NCBI GenBank assembly: GCA_013396655.1
Contig: WBMV01004769.1
Location: 124,001-188,000, forward strand
Direction: 5' to 3'
Length of the DNA stretch: 64,000 nt
DNA from: Campylorhamphus procurvoides
Lineage: Eukaryota > Chordata > Aves > Passeriformes > Dendrocolaptidae
This document shows positions 50,194 through 61,200 of the stretch, piece after piece (position 1 is the stretch's first letter; each line of letters opens with the position of its first letter). A program made the translations under genes and the position numbers. A model generated the notes under the pieces. It was not told where the DNA came from and ran no database searches. It saw nothing but the letters and a program-made list of their open reading frames with translations.

Positions 50194-51261
50194 GAAAGAG
50201 CTATTTCTGTTCATCTCATTGACTACTTTGTATTTGACTCTTAATTTGAGTAAAGTTTGAGTACTTGAAAATTGATCTTTCCTGGTGCTGGTTTAACCTA
50301 CTTCTCAGTTGCTTCAGCCTGATGTTTTCTAATGAATCTCTCACACACACTCACATACAGTTTAGACAGCAGTATTGCACAGATAAGAGTTTGGAATAGG
50401 ATTTGAGAAGAAGAGAGGACAGCGAGTAAAGTAATGGTGTGCAGGACAAGTAGTCTGACCAGCTGCTGGCTTGCACTCAGGTGACCCTTCTATACCTATT
50501 CTCTCTAGTCATTCAAGCTTGGATCTCCTTTTCCTTGTCTTTGGTCCATCCACTAAAAATCCTATAATAAGTTTTGCACAACTCTACACGCCCTTTCAAA
50601 TATCTCATAATAAGGGATGCCTTCCCATGAAACCCATAAACATTTTGTTTCCCTGCCTTGTCTGTTACAAAGTTCGGGCTGAATGTCATCTTTCTTATTA
50701 TCTGTTCTCTTCAGTCATTAGGGTTCGATTTATTCATTCTCTGACTGTTTTTACTGGGGTCTTGGTTGTGTTTTTTTTTTGTTGTTGTTGGGTTTTTTTG
50801 GGGGAGGGGGTTGTGTTTTGGTTTTGCTTTTGCTTTTTGGTTTTTTGTTTGTTTATGTTGACTAGTCACTAAACAGAGATCCTAACAAACCTTATATACT
50901 CAGTTTATCACAGTTGTTCCCTAATCCCTGGTAAGGATGTGGTTCAGATTTTATTGATGTAGACAGATTATCCTTCATTAGATAGGACTTTGACTAATTT
51001 CTGCAGTAACTGGTTACATTCTTTGAAGGTGACCAAGATTGCCCAAGGCTGAGCATACTGATCTAATTACACTTTTTTTGAGCAAAGGAGTCAATAAATG
51101 TCTTCCTGAGCAACCTTTCAACTAAAGCAGTGCATGATGACATTTATTTATTTATTTTCCATTCTAGATTTTAGGCACATCTGTTATTTCTGCTGAGGAA
51201 TGACTGGTTTTTTTACTGCTGGGGAGTACTGCAATGAGGACCTGCATCCCAAATGATAGGA
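50194..51261. other. Non-coding sequence with G/T-rich tract
   Basis: No supported gene. A 133-codon plus-strand frame (50471-50872) ends in a Phe, Cys, Val and Leu-rich run that is only the translation of the G/T-rich tract, so it is not called. Confidence 0.6.
50763..50860. repeat. G/T-rich low-complexity tract
   Basis: Almost only G and T for nearly 100 bases on the plus strand, with T10, (GTT)n, T7G5 and G5 runs and TTTTG units. Interrupted microsatellite. Confidence 0.9.
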
Positions 51262-51332
51262 CTTCCTTCCTTCCTCCCTTCCTCCCTCCCTCCCTCCCTC
51301 TCTCCCTTTCCCTCCCTTTCCCTCCCTCCCTT
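51262..51332. repeat. (TTCC/CTCC)n polypyrimidine microsatellite
   Basis: Seventy bases of C and T only on the plus strand: TTCC units pass into CTCC, then into CCCTTTCC units. A compound, probably length-variable microsatellite. Confidence 0.95.
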
Positions 51333-51589
51333 GTTTGTTATTTAACACAGGAAAGACACCTTCTTCAATAAAAAGTGAAACACCACCATCCTCTTTTGGA
51401 GGCTAAAAGAGTTCAGTTGTATGGATTTTAAAATTAAAAAAAAAAGGCCCTAGTATTTTTTATGTGTTAATACAAATGTAGTTTTGACTGTTTGCTCACT
51501 ACTGACTTATCTGTCTTCACCTCCAGGTGCATATAGATATGTCAACAGTCTGAATAATGGCTGATAAATATAAACAACTGTTTTCACCT

Positions 51590-52256
51590 ACTAGTCATGC
51601 TGGAAAGCAGCATTACAAAAAATAAAGACCTAGGAATCCTGGCAGATAAGATGGGGACCATGAGCCAGAACTGTGCTGTTGCAGTCATGAAGGCCAACAG
51701 CATTTTGGGGTGCATTAGGCAGGAGGTTGCCAGCAGTTCAAGGGAAGTGATTTTTCCTTTATACTCAGATCTGGGGAGATATACGTGTAGTACTGTGTTC
51801 AGTTCTGGGTTTTCAAGTACAGGAGTCACACAAACATATGTCAAGCAAAATGCCATGAAGATGGCCAAGGGACTGAAGTATCTGACCTCTGGGAGGCTGG
51901 TAAAGCTGGAATTGTTCAGCCAGGTAAAGAGAAGGCTCACTGTGTATGAACACCTAAAGAAGAAGCTAAAAAGATAGACTCAGGCACTCTAGTATCCAGT
52001 AACAGGACAAGTGGAAATGCACAGAAACCAGAATACACACAATTTTACTTAAGCATGAGAAAAAAAAATCTTTTTCTTGTGATGATAGTCAGATACTGGA
52101 ACAGGTTGCTCAGAATGTCTGTACTTAGGGATAATCAAAATTGATTTGACATAGCCATGAACAACTTGATGTGGATGACCCTGCCCTAGGCAGCAGGGTT
52201 GAATTAGATAATCTCTAGAGCCTTTTCTAACTTCAGCTGTTCTGCAGGTCTGATAT
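51590..52256 (+). mobile_element. CR1 LINE, ORF2 C-terminus and 3' end
   Basis: A plus-strand frame stays open for 126 codons (51597-51977) and reads as the CR1 ORF2 C-terminal region, including NKDLGILADKMGTMSQNCA, then KANSILGCIRQEVASSSREV, then a 'KMAKGLKYL' block. These match the CR1 order 'DLGVLVD...MSQQC', 'KANSILGCIRRSVASRSREV', 'RGLEHL'. The 3' UTR follows with internal deletion, ending near 'CTTCAGCTGTTCTG' at about 52230. The long surviving frame is a relic of ORF2, not a host gene; an antisense frame at 51584-51940 is its shadow. Confidence 0.92.
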
Positions 52257-54059
52257 ACAAACACAGATACACAAATGCACGTGCACTTTTTATATATTCT
52301 GCATATAAATAAACAAATAATATAATACTGATATCAGTGTGACTATAATGTAGCTAAACACTTTAAACATTTATTTTATATTATTTCTATATCAAATGCA
52401 TATAGTATTTGTCTACACAATGTTCTGACAAACCAACATACATCAGGACAGCACTTTCCAGTAGTAATAGCTTCCAGCGTTTCAAATAATCAGAACTCAT
52501 TGTCTGTTTTCAGGGCAGATAGAAGAGACAAATGCTGTCCTCAGTTTACCTTTTACTTTTTAAATATCCACAAAAATACACAAGTAATATTGAAAAAAAA
52601 ATAAGTGGCAAGTTCTCTATTTTATAGCAAAATAATTAAATCAGATGTATTTTTTCAGTCTTAGAAGTGGCCCCTGACACTAACCAGAGACAGCAGCAGA
52701 CACAAGTAAATACTGGTCTCTCCCTTCTGCACTGATCTTTATTTCACTTCAAGGACTAGGGAAAATGGAATCAAACAAAACCTGATGTCCCACGACTGAC
52801 ACTCTGCTAGAATTTTCCTCTGTCTTCTAAGCCAGAGACTTTTATTTTTGTTAGGCAAGATATTGCCACATCAAAGTTGTAGTTTACTATACATGTGTCT
52901 TAAGCTTGTAGGAAAGAGCAAATATCCTGTTGTACTCAGAACTTATGGTCATTTTTCTGAATTTCTCTTCCCTTGCCTACATCATATTAGGGTTGTGGGC
53001 AGGTGAAGGATTTTGTTTCTCTTTACTTCTAGCTCCTCATCCCACATGGCTTTTAGTTCAAAAAATTCCTTTTATACACTGGAACAAAAAGATAAATTGC
53101 AGAATTAAGCAACTCTGCAGGTTTTCCTCTCCTCTTTAATATGCAGTATGATTTTTATTCAGTGAAAGGATTTTCTACAGAGTTAAAATCCAAATGCTGG
53201 GAAAATAAACTATTCACAGAAGCGATAGGGCATTTTCCATGAGGAAAAGTACAGAGTACATCCTTAAGCAGTTCTAGTTTTCCTTTCTCTGGAACAGTCC
53301 TTTCCTTAGAGGGAAGACATATGTGAGTTGGATTTGTTCTTTCGCAAACAGCAACAGTGCATTAAAGCTCAATGTTTAAGACATTCACTCAGAAAACAGA
53401 AGATCTGGTTTACCTCGGGGGTAAAACCTCACTTCTCATTTGTCAAAAGAATACTCTAACCTGTAAACTACAGCATGAGGAACAGAAGGGGCAAAGAAAA
53501 GTGATGTCTGCTGTGTCTCATTTCTCCAGCTACAACTGATTTATTTCAGAATGAAGACTGTAAGAGTCAGAGGGTCAGAGACATGGGACAAACAAGAGCA
53601 ATTTCTAAAGCTTAGTGAGTAAAACATTCAGCAGAAACACGACATCCCAGCTCTAGTTCTGCCTCCCTGTATTACTGCTAGGGTGAATTTCATTGTTTAT
53701 TTGTATTATTATTTATTGACAGAATGTCAAATGACAAAGCTAATGCCTTATTCCACAAACAGTCCTGTGGAAGTCAGGATGGTAACGTCTCATATAATGC
53801 TATTGCATTCACGTTTTCAAGGACTGTGTGAGAAAACTGTTTCTAAAGATCAGATATTCAAAGTTTACCCTTTCTGCTTGTCTGCTCATTCAAAGTCTAC
53901 TGGGTCATTCCTTCTATTCAGCTTTATTTTATTAAACTCTGCCTTCACTGAAAGTTGTATTAAATCTAATTGGGTTGGTTTCTTCTCTGATTGTTTAAAT
54001 ACAAAATTATTCCTTTAAATACATTTAGTGACTGCTGCATATTTGCCCATCCAGATTTT
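52257..54059. other. Unique AT-rich non-coding sequence
   Basis: No supported gene. A 111-codon plus-strand frame at 53683-54018 shows no domain or splice context. Confidence 0.6.
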
Positions 54060-54690
54060 CACAGATTTTTTGAGGTTGAAGTGGACTTGACGTGACCTTC
54101 TAGTCCAATCTCCTTACTCCAACAGGATCACCTAGGGCAGGTCACCCAGGACTGCCCAGTGGGTTTTGAATATCTTCAAGAGCAGAAACTCCACAACCCC
54201 TCTGGACAACCTTTTCCAGCACTCAGACACTTCCAGAGAATAAAAAACTTAATTGTGATTGGATAAAATGTCATGTTTGTTTGATTTGTGTCTGTTGTGT
54301 CTTGTCCTGTCAGTGGGTACCACTGAGAAGAGACTGGATTCTGCATTGTCTCTCCTACTGGTCTCCTACTCTTTGGCCTTCTCCTATCCAGATTAAACTA
54401 CCATAGTTCTCTCAGCCTTTCCTTATAGGAGAGATGGTCTCTTACCTTCATGATCTTTGTGGCCCTGCACTGGAATCATTCCACTAAGTCCATGTCTCTC
54501 TCATACTTGGGATCCAAGAACTAGACCCAGAATTCACCAGTGTTTAGCAGAGAGGAAGTATCAACCCCCTCAAACTGCTGGCGGCACTCCACCTTCCAAG
54601 GACTGAGGTGAGGTTGACCAACCTGTAGTTTCCTGGCTCTTCCTTCTTGTGCTTCCTGAAGATTACAGCTACAATTGCTGTCTTTTATAA
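54060..54690 (-). mobile_element. CR1 LINE 3' region, minus strand
   Basis: Antisense CR1 with blocks 'GAGGTTGAAGTGGACTTGAC' (54073), 'GGTCACCCAGGACTGCCCAG' (about 54140), 'TGGACAACCTTTTCCAGCAC' (about 54203), 'TTCTCTCAGCCTTTCCTTAT' (about 54407) and 'GGTTGACCAACCTGTAGTTT' (about 54612). After the last of these it jumps within the ORF2 reverse-transcriptase region, so an internal segment between about 54580 and 54600 of the consensus is missing. The element is old and non-functional. Confidence 0.85.
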
Positions 54691-55809
54691 CATATTATAT
54701 TCTCAATACTACAATTAAGAGGTAGCAATCCAGACATAAAATAACATTATGAAAATAAATTTGTTTATACAAACTTCTGACCTTTCTATTTGCCTTAGGA
54801 GCCAGAACGTGTCACTTAGCATTAGTATAGATTACATCTATAATACTACTTTAACAGTGCCTGGGAATGTACACAGGCACTAGAAAACCACTGTTAAGTC
54901 ATCAATTCTTGTAACATAGTACTGTCTAAGACACCTTGGAATCTCCCAAACATTGCCCAGGCAGAACTCAAAAGGAAAAGAACAGTGCAGGATCATTCTT
55001 ATTACTTGGCTTACGTACAGCTCAGCCTGTTTTAGGGGTAGAAGAATGTAATAACAGATAATGCTCAGTTAACTTTAATGATAGAGAATGGTCTATTCAC
55101 ATTTAATTCACTAATTGAGATATAGAAAATGCTTTTTTTTTAATTTCAAATAACATTTTGAAAAACAAAATCCTAAAGGCAATTGTGAAAGAATAAAAAC
55201 AGTTTAACTTGTATTTTATTCTTCTCAATACATAGATATGTTGCAAGACTGGCTAAAGTTTGGTGTAATACAAAGATCTTGTCTATCACTTGCAAGGTCA
55301 AGATTTGGCAACCAATCTTAATACTGGCATACTAGAAAATGCAAATGACTGCTACTTTTTGCATATGCTTCACATGGAATATTTTTTTCTTTAAAGAAAC
55401 ATAGTTAACAACATACCAGATCAAAGAACAGATATAAAATTCTGATTTAAAATTAAATAATAACTGTGAAATTCTTATGGTCTTCTATATGCCTAGAGTG
55501 TTTTTGCAAAAAAGACTTGATATCAAGTATATCCTTGACTATTATGGAGAACAACTAACAGTACAAGGGACATTTATAAAAAGCAACTGAGAAACATATA
55601 GCCTGTGGTGTTTATAAACATGTAAACGCTTCAGGAAGGGGACATGAAGTCTCAGTGTTTTTGAAAGGGGTGAATATATTACAAAGGTGCCACAGATCAA
55701 TGGTAAGTTCATCATCTGGCTTCTGAACTTCTTCTGGTTTTTCAATGTTTAGCAATGAGTCTTCTTAACCTCTTAGAAAAGATGAGAATGGAAAGTTAAT
55801 TGCTTCTAG

Positions 55810-55882
55810 TAACAAAAAACCCATAAAAAACAACAGCAAAAAAGCCCAAAACAAATAAACAAAAACCAACCAAAAAAAAAAG
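55810..55882. repeat. A/C-rich low-complexity tract
   Basis: A-rich run with scattered C, of the (CAAA)n type, about 70 bp. Confidence 0.7.
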
Positions 55883-56422
55883 CATGCAAAATTAAAATTT
55901 CTGACCCAAAAACTCTGTGTTTCAGTTAAGTCTGACTTAGCCATATGAATGTCTTCATTCCATTAAGAATGAGTTTCTTCCTTTTCAAATTTCTCTTTTC
56001 TGCCTGAGAGAAGTTATGAGACTGTGTAGTGCTCCAGTGAATCCATGTTGCAAAACAATGCAAAATTCAGGTTTCCACGAGAGATGAAAAGTATTCAACA
56101 GCTTTATTTGCCAAACACAACACATGACCTTGAACAGATTGCAGGGAAAATCATGTAATGGGATGAGATGTAAACCAGCCCTGTCACATATAGAGATTTG
56201 AGTTTGGTTTTTTCACTGCCCTGGGTTTTTTTTTGCATATATATCAAAGAATGCTTAAATTACTTATGCGTCTAGGAAGTATGATTACAGAGGTGTTGGC
56301 TATATAGCATCCATCTAACAGAAAATGGCAAAAACACTTGGCCAGGGACTCTTGTCCTGAAGTGATTCAGCTCTGCAGAGCTTGCACCCACACAACTAAA
56401 CTCTCCTGTTTTTAAAAACATT

Positions 56423-56935
56423 ATGGCATTATCCAAGCCAACTACCAGCAACTGTTTCTGCCATAACCCTTATGGCATTTTAGGGTCTGCCAGTGAAAGT
56501 TATAGTTGTCCTCAGCCAAAAAAATGCCTCAACCCCTCAACCTTAAAAGTAAAATCAATTTATCAGTATAGACAATTCACTTCAGAATCTGAAGCAGAAT
56601 GGGAAGTGAGAAACCATTATTTTAAAAAAACAAATCTTTGTTGTAAAAGCAGATTTTGCCTTCTAGAAAGTGCCCTAGAGAATGCTGGAACCTATCAGGC
56701 TATTCTTACTTATCAGATCATGGGAATCATAGAGCAGCATGTAAGTAACATCTCCTCTGGAGCCATATTTTTTCTTCTATGGTTTAGAAAAATCTCGTTT
56801 CCAATAAGAAATAAATGTCTGTTGAACTCTTCTGAATTCCTAAATAGATGGAATAAGGATCTATTGAGTATCACATCCAAGCACATGCTTAAGCTTACAC
56901 CCTATCATTTTATTAGGTGGTACAGACCAGTGTAG
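56423..56935 (+). other. 170-codon open frame, longest in the window
   Basis: ATG at 56423 to TAG at 56933-56935. I see no signal peptide, transmembrane pattern or known domain. Composition is Ser, Leu, Ile and Lys-rich, as AT-rich random sequence would give. There is no upstream CpG island or TATA box in good position, and no clear polyadenylation signal close downstream. A frame this long is not expected often in 64 kb of AT-rich DNA but is still possible by chance. It could also be a retroposed or lineage-specific small gene. Kept as an unassigned frame. Confidence 0.15.
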
Positions 56936-57676
56936 TAATTATCTGAGGAACATGCAGTTCATTTCAGGAGACAAGGAATGGTTCCCAAAACAATTTCTTT
57001 AAGGTGTCCTCTATCAAATTGAACTGTACATGGTATCTTTGTCTCAAATTCCATCTAGATGAGCAAATCAGTTTATATGCTTCCCTTTCCTATTAAAGTA
57101 ATGAAATCTAAAATAACGTTTCTTTTTTGCATTGTATACTAATAATAAGCTTTTGATGATACTTGTCATCCTGCAGTGAAGTGTAAACACAATAAATTTA
57201 ACTCTAGTGTGAAGATAGTCTAAAAAATAGCAGAATAATACTCCCTTCCTATCATCAGAAGCTGTAGTGTTGCATGAGACGAGAATGCAATAACACCCCA
57301 TACAATATTAAATGTATATATTTTAATATAGCTCAAAAGTTCACATAAATTAAACTTTTTAGTGACATAAAGCATAAACAATTTGAGAAAATAATCATAT
57401 TACTGAGAGAAGTAGTGTCAGGGCTATATTTTCTGCAAAAATATTTTCCATGCTAAAATATAAAACACTAAAGAAGGGCAGGGTTAATGAACATTCTTTA
57501 TTCTGTCCTATGAACCTCATGATACAATCCAATGTTCCAATAAAAGGGAATGGATGACTTTAGAATAATAAAGCAATGTTTAATACCATAATCTATAAAC
57601 AGTGGGAGCAGAAATCTATAAAAATGTAAAACATTGTGTAGGAAAGGAATAAGGAGAAAGATGCATATATGTATCC

Positions 57677-57687
57677 GGGGGGGGGGG
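57677..57687. repeat. Poly-G run, 11 bases
   Basis: An uninterrupted G11 homopolymer in otherwise AT-rich DNA. Confidence 0.95.
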
Positions 57688-58250
57688 AATCAACTAATTC
57701 AGCTATTCTAATATGCATATTTACATATTTCATAACTCCTGGATAATTCTTTATTTAATTTTTACATGGATGTTCAGGACTCTTCCTGAGCAAGCTTTCT
57801 CTCTTTCCAACAACAGGGTATCTAGACTGCATTGTATCTGTAATTTGAAGGACATTTAGAAACATGCAAATGCAGTCCATTAAGTCAAATATTCATTTCT
57901 TATACAACTCTTCCTCCTTTTATGAGTTAATACAAAATAACTTTACTTTCCATTTCTTCAATATTAGACTTTTGCTGCTAGGACTCTGCATCCTACCCTA
58001 CTTGTAACTTCTTAAAAACATATTTGCCCTTGGAATGACAAAATGTCAAATAAGAGTTTCACTTCTTCCACGTCACCAGGCGTTGAAAGGGAATTAATTC
58101 AATTTCTACAGACAGTGGCTACTCTAGACTGGGAGCTAACAGTAAATCCGTCCAGTATACATCCTTTGAATGTGCCTGGATCTGCTGTTGCATTAGCAGG
58201 AGTATGTGATTTGCTAATTAAAATGCTTACACATTCCAATGGCTGTATTT
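57688..58250. other. Unique non-coding sequence between poly-G runs
   Basis: No gene is supported. A plus-strand frame of 92 codons (58043-58321) reads into the poly-G run at 58251; its body is not recognised. Confidence 0.5.
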
Positions 58251-58266
58251 GGGGGGGGGGGGGNGG
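58251..58266. repeat. Poly-G run with an N
   Basis: Thirteen G, an N at 58264, then two more G. The N marks an unresolved homopolymer length. Confidence 0.95.
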
Positions 58267-61200
58267 AATAAAAGAAAATAATATGTGCATTTCATTGTTT
58301 CAAGGATTATTCAGAGTGTGAATAAATGGGGAAGAATAGATTGCAAAAATTATAAACATTTGAAATTTTGATCTATCTAAATATATAGATGACTTCCATC
58401 TTCTTTTTGCAAGCCCAAAGTTGAACACAACACCGACTGTAATAAAAGTGGAACTTAACCTTCAATTGACAACCATAAAGGTGAGTCAGGAATACTGTGG
58501 AATCAGTGCAGTAAGGAAACTACATTGACCATGAGAAAAATCAGTGAGTTTTTTGATGAATTCTCCTTGAAAATGCACAGTGTTAAGGACACCCTGCAGC
58601 AAAATTGTTCAAATTATATGCCAACTCAAAAATGTAGTCAGCCATTCTTTGTAAGGAAGGGGAGGAGATTGCTTAAACTTCAACACTAATTCATTACATC
58701 TTGCTCACAGACATAGAAAAATCTTTTGTCTGCTATTTCAAGAGCTAGGCACTACCACAAAAGTAATGACTATTCTCTAATGAAGGAATCTTTTCAGCTC
58801 TTTCTTCCCCTGTTAATAATTTGCCTTTATGTACTCTTTGTCCTACTTCACTTTTCCCAACTTGAAACTATTTTATTAATCTTAGTAGCCACCATCATTT
58901 AATTTGATCTGAATAGAGAATATATTCCTTACTTGTCTGAAACAGGTGCACTACACAATTTATAACACTTTGTTGTTTATTTTTTTTGTTGCACGAAGTT
59001 TACAGAAAGGCTTGTGTTATCTTTCTATCACTGTAGCTCACAAAATCTTCTTTGTTTTCTGAAAACTAAGAAGTTCAAGGGAAGAACTGCAATTTTTCCA
59101 CATGCAGATGTTTAATTTACATTTGATTTGTATAGTCTTACAACAGAAAAAAGAGTGCACCACTATGTGCAATGCTGGTCAGTAGCTTAAACTCAGCTAT
59201 TCAAATTTATCTTTCTGGAATTGTTACAAAGGTTAGTTTATGTTGCAGCTTTGCACAGTGATAGCTTTTTGCTCTTTCATTTCAGTAAAAAGTTCACTAC
59301 CAAAGATCCAGTTTTATTCAGGTATATTGCTGAGGGGTCTTGCATAAGTTTTACTTTAGGATTCAAAGAAAAGATCAATTTCAAAGCCAAGAGATGAATG
59401 GGAAATGAAGAATGATTTAATCTCAAGCATTTGAGGAGAAAGACTAACTCTAGTGGAAGGATTCATTTTGAGACATTTAGATCTTTGGATGGATGTAAGC
59501 AAGCACAAAAGGGTGTCAATTACCACTATAGCTACAAAATTGATTCAGTTTTTTCAGTATTTCTAATTGCCTGGGAAGACCCACAGTATCTCACTTGGCT
59601 TCTGCATATTGATAAGAAGGATATAGATATCCTGAAGTTCTTGTGTCCTACTTGTCAGCTTCACACAGATATCTGATTCTCCATGGCCTCTCAGCTAACA
59701 TTATATGCCTAAGTTTAGGTGAGTCTAGGACTTTACAGATGGATCAAGACAAGCAGATCGTAGAACACAGGTCAGCAATCATCCACCAGGAATGAGACTC
59801 AATTGTTTATATACAAGTGTTTATGCCCTTAACTATTCAAGGAACGCACATGGACATGATAGTTATGACAGAGGACTTAGAACAGAATCAGGCTCTTGTG
59901 GCAACTGGAGGCCTGGTAAATTACTACAGGATATCACAAGGGTCACTGAATACTTACAGTTAGGCAAAGGAGTTTGAGCCCCATATTGGATTGGACTGAA
60001 TTTCCTTGCAGAGATATAGTTTTCACCTCACTAAGTACAGTAGGCTCTCGGCTCACACTTTGAGCACAATTAGCAGGGTAAAGTTGGATATGACAAATCA
60101 CATGTTATGGAGTGCCCCAGTCTTAATTCAGTTTTCTACAGACAACTTTCTAGTGCTATTTGAATTCTTGTGCCTAGCATATCTAAGATGTATGCACAGA
60201 GGTGGCAGATATGACATAAGAAATATATTTGTGCCCTGCCTAGACAGACAGAATAATCTCGGACATCTTGAAAGTCTTTAGGTATCTTGGTATGGGCAAG
60301 TGAAAGGAACCTTTTGTACTTTCAATGCCAGAAAAGCAGTTTTATTCCTGTATGACTTTATACAGAGAGGAAAATACGTCTTATAAGTCAAGAATGTTTT
60401 GATTAAATGTAGAATTCCTAGTATGATTAAGAAAGGGTACTGTATTGTGATTTTAATAACCCTGCACAAATTAGACATTATGAATAAGGCAACAGGTATA
60501 GCATTACAATAACTACTAAGGTCACAGAGAATGGTTTATAATATCCTATAATAATAACAATCTAAGTTAAAATTAGAATTTCATGTGGATTGATTTTCAT
60601 CCAAATTGATGAATCAAGTGGCAGAGTTCTGAGCAGTGTCTGGGCACCTTTCTGAAAACAGACATAAGTTATGACTTGATAAAAAAAAAAGAAAGAAATT
60701 AAGACCTATTGTTTACAACTAAAACCTGCTTGTTTGCTCAGAATTTCATTAGGTTTTGTGCCGAAAGCACACAGAGACCATGTCTCTTGACAGAGACTGT
60801 AGATTATTTTGTTATAAATTATATATGTACAGTCTCATCCCTGAAATTTTTGCTTAAAATCTGCTTGGAAATACTACCAAGATTATTAGTTGAAATTTAG
60901 GTCAGATTCTATACTTGGTTCTGCAAAAACCGTTAGGTGGTCTTAGCAATCCCTTTCATTTTGAATATCTGCCTATATGCTCAAGCAATCTGCTATGCTT
61001 CCTATCATTAGACATCTTGACCAGCATTTCCAGGACTCAGAATGTGGTAAGTTTCTGAGAATGCTGTTAAGGAGCCATCACACTGAAGTTCTCAGTATTT
61101 TTCTTCAATGCCTGTCATTCTGCAGAGCTCACACTGCAGCAATGAGGATGAAAAGTTTAGAGTTGAGGGATAATCACAGCTTGAATAAAAACTGCCTGTT

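Larger units (their letters stand above)
54691..57676. other. Unique AT-rich non-coding sequence
   Basis: No recognised transposon. An A/C-rich low-complexity tract lies at 55810-55882. The longest frame of the window (56423-56935) lies here and is listed separately. Confidence 0.6.

Noticed and set aside
50718..50732. GGTTCGATT resembling a tRNA B box
   Set aside because: No A box at the right distance and no cloverleaf can be drawn around it.
50471..50872. 133-codon frame with a hydrophobic end resembling a membrane segment
   Set aside because: The Phe, Cys, Val and Leu-rich end is just the translation of the G/T-rich simple repeat at 50763-50860.
51597..51977. 126-codon plus-strand frame as a host gene
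   Set aside because: The translation matches the CR1 ORF2 C-terminus block by block; it is a LINE relic.
59431..60281. Three consecutive plus-strand frames as exons of one gene
   Set aside because: They are in different frames with no matching splice donors and acceptors and no recognised similarity.
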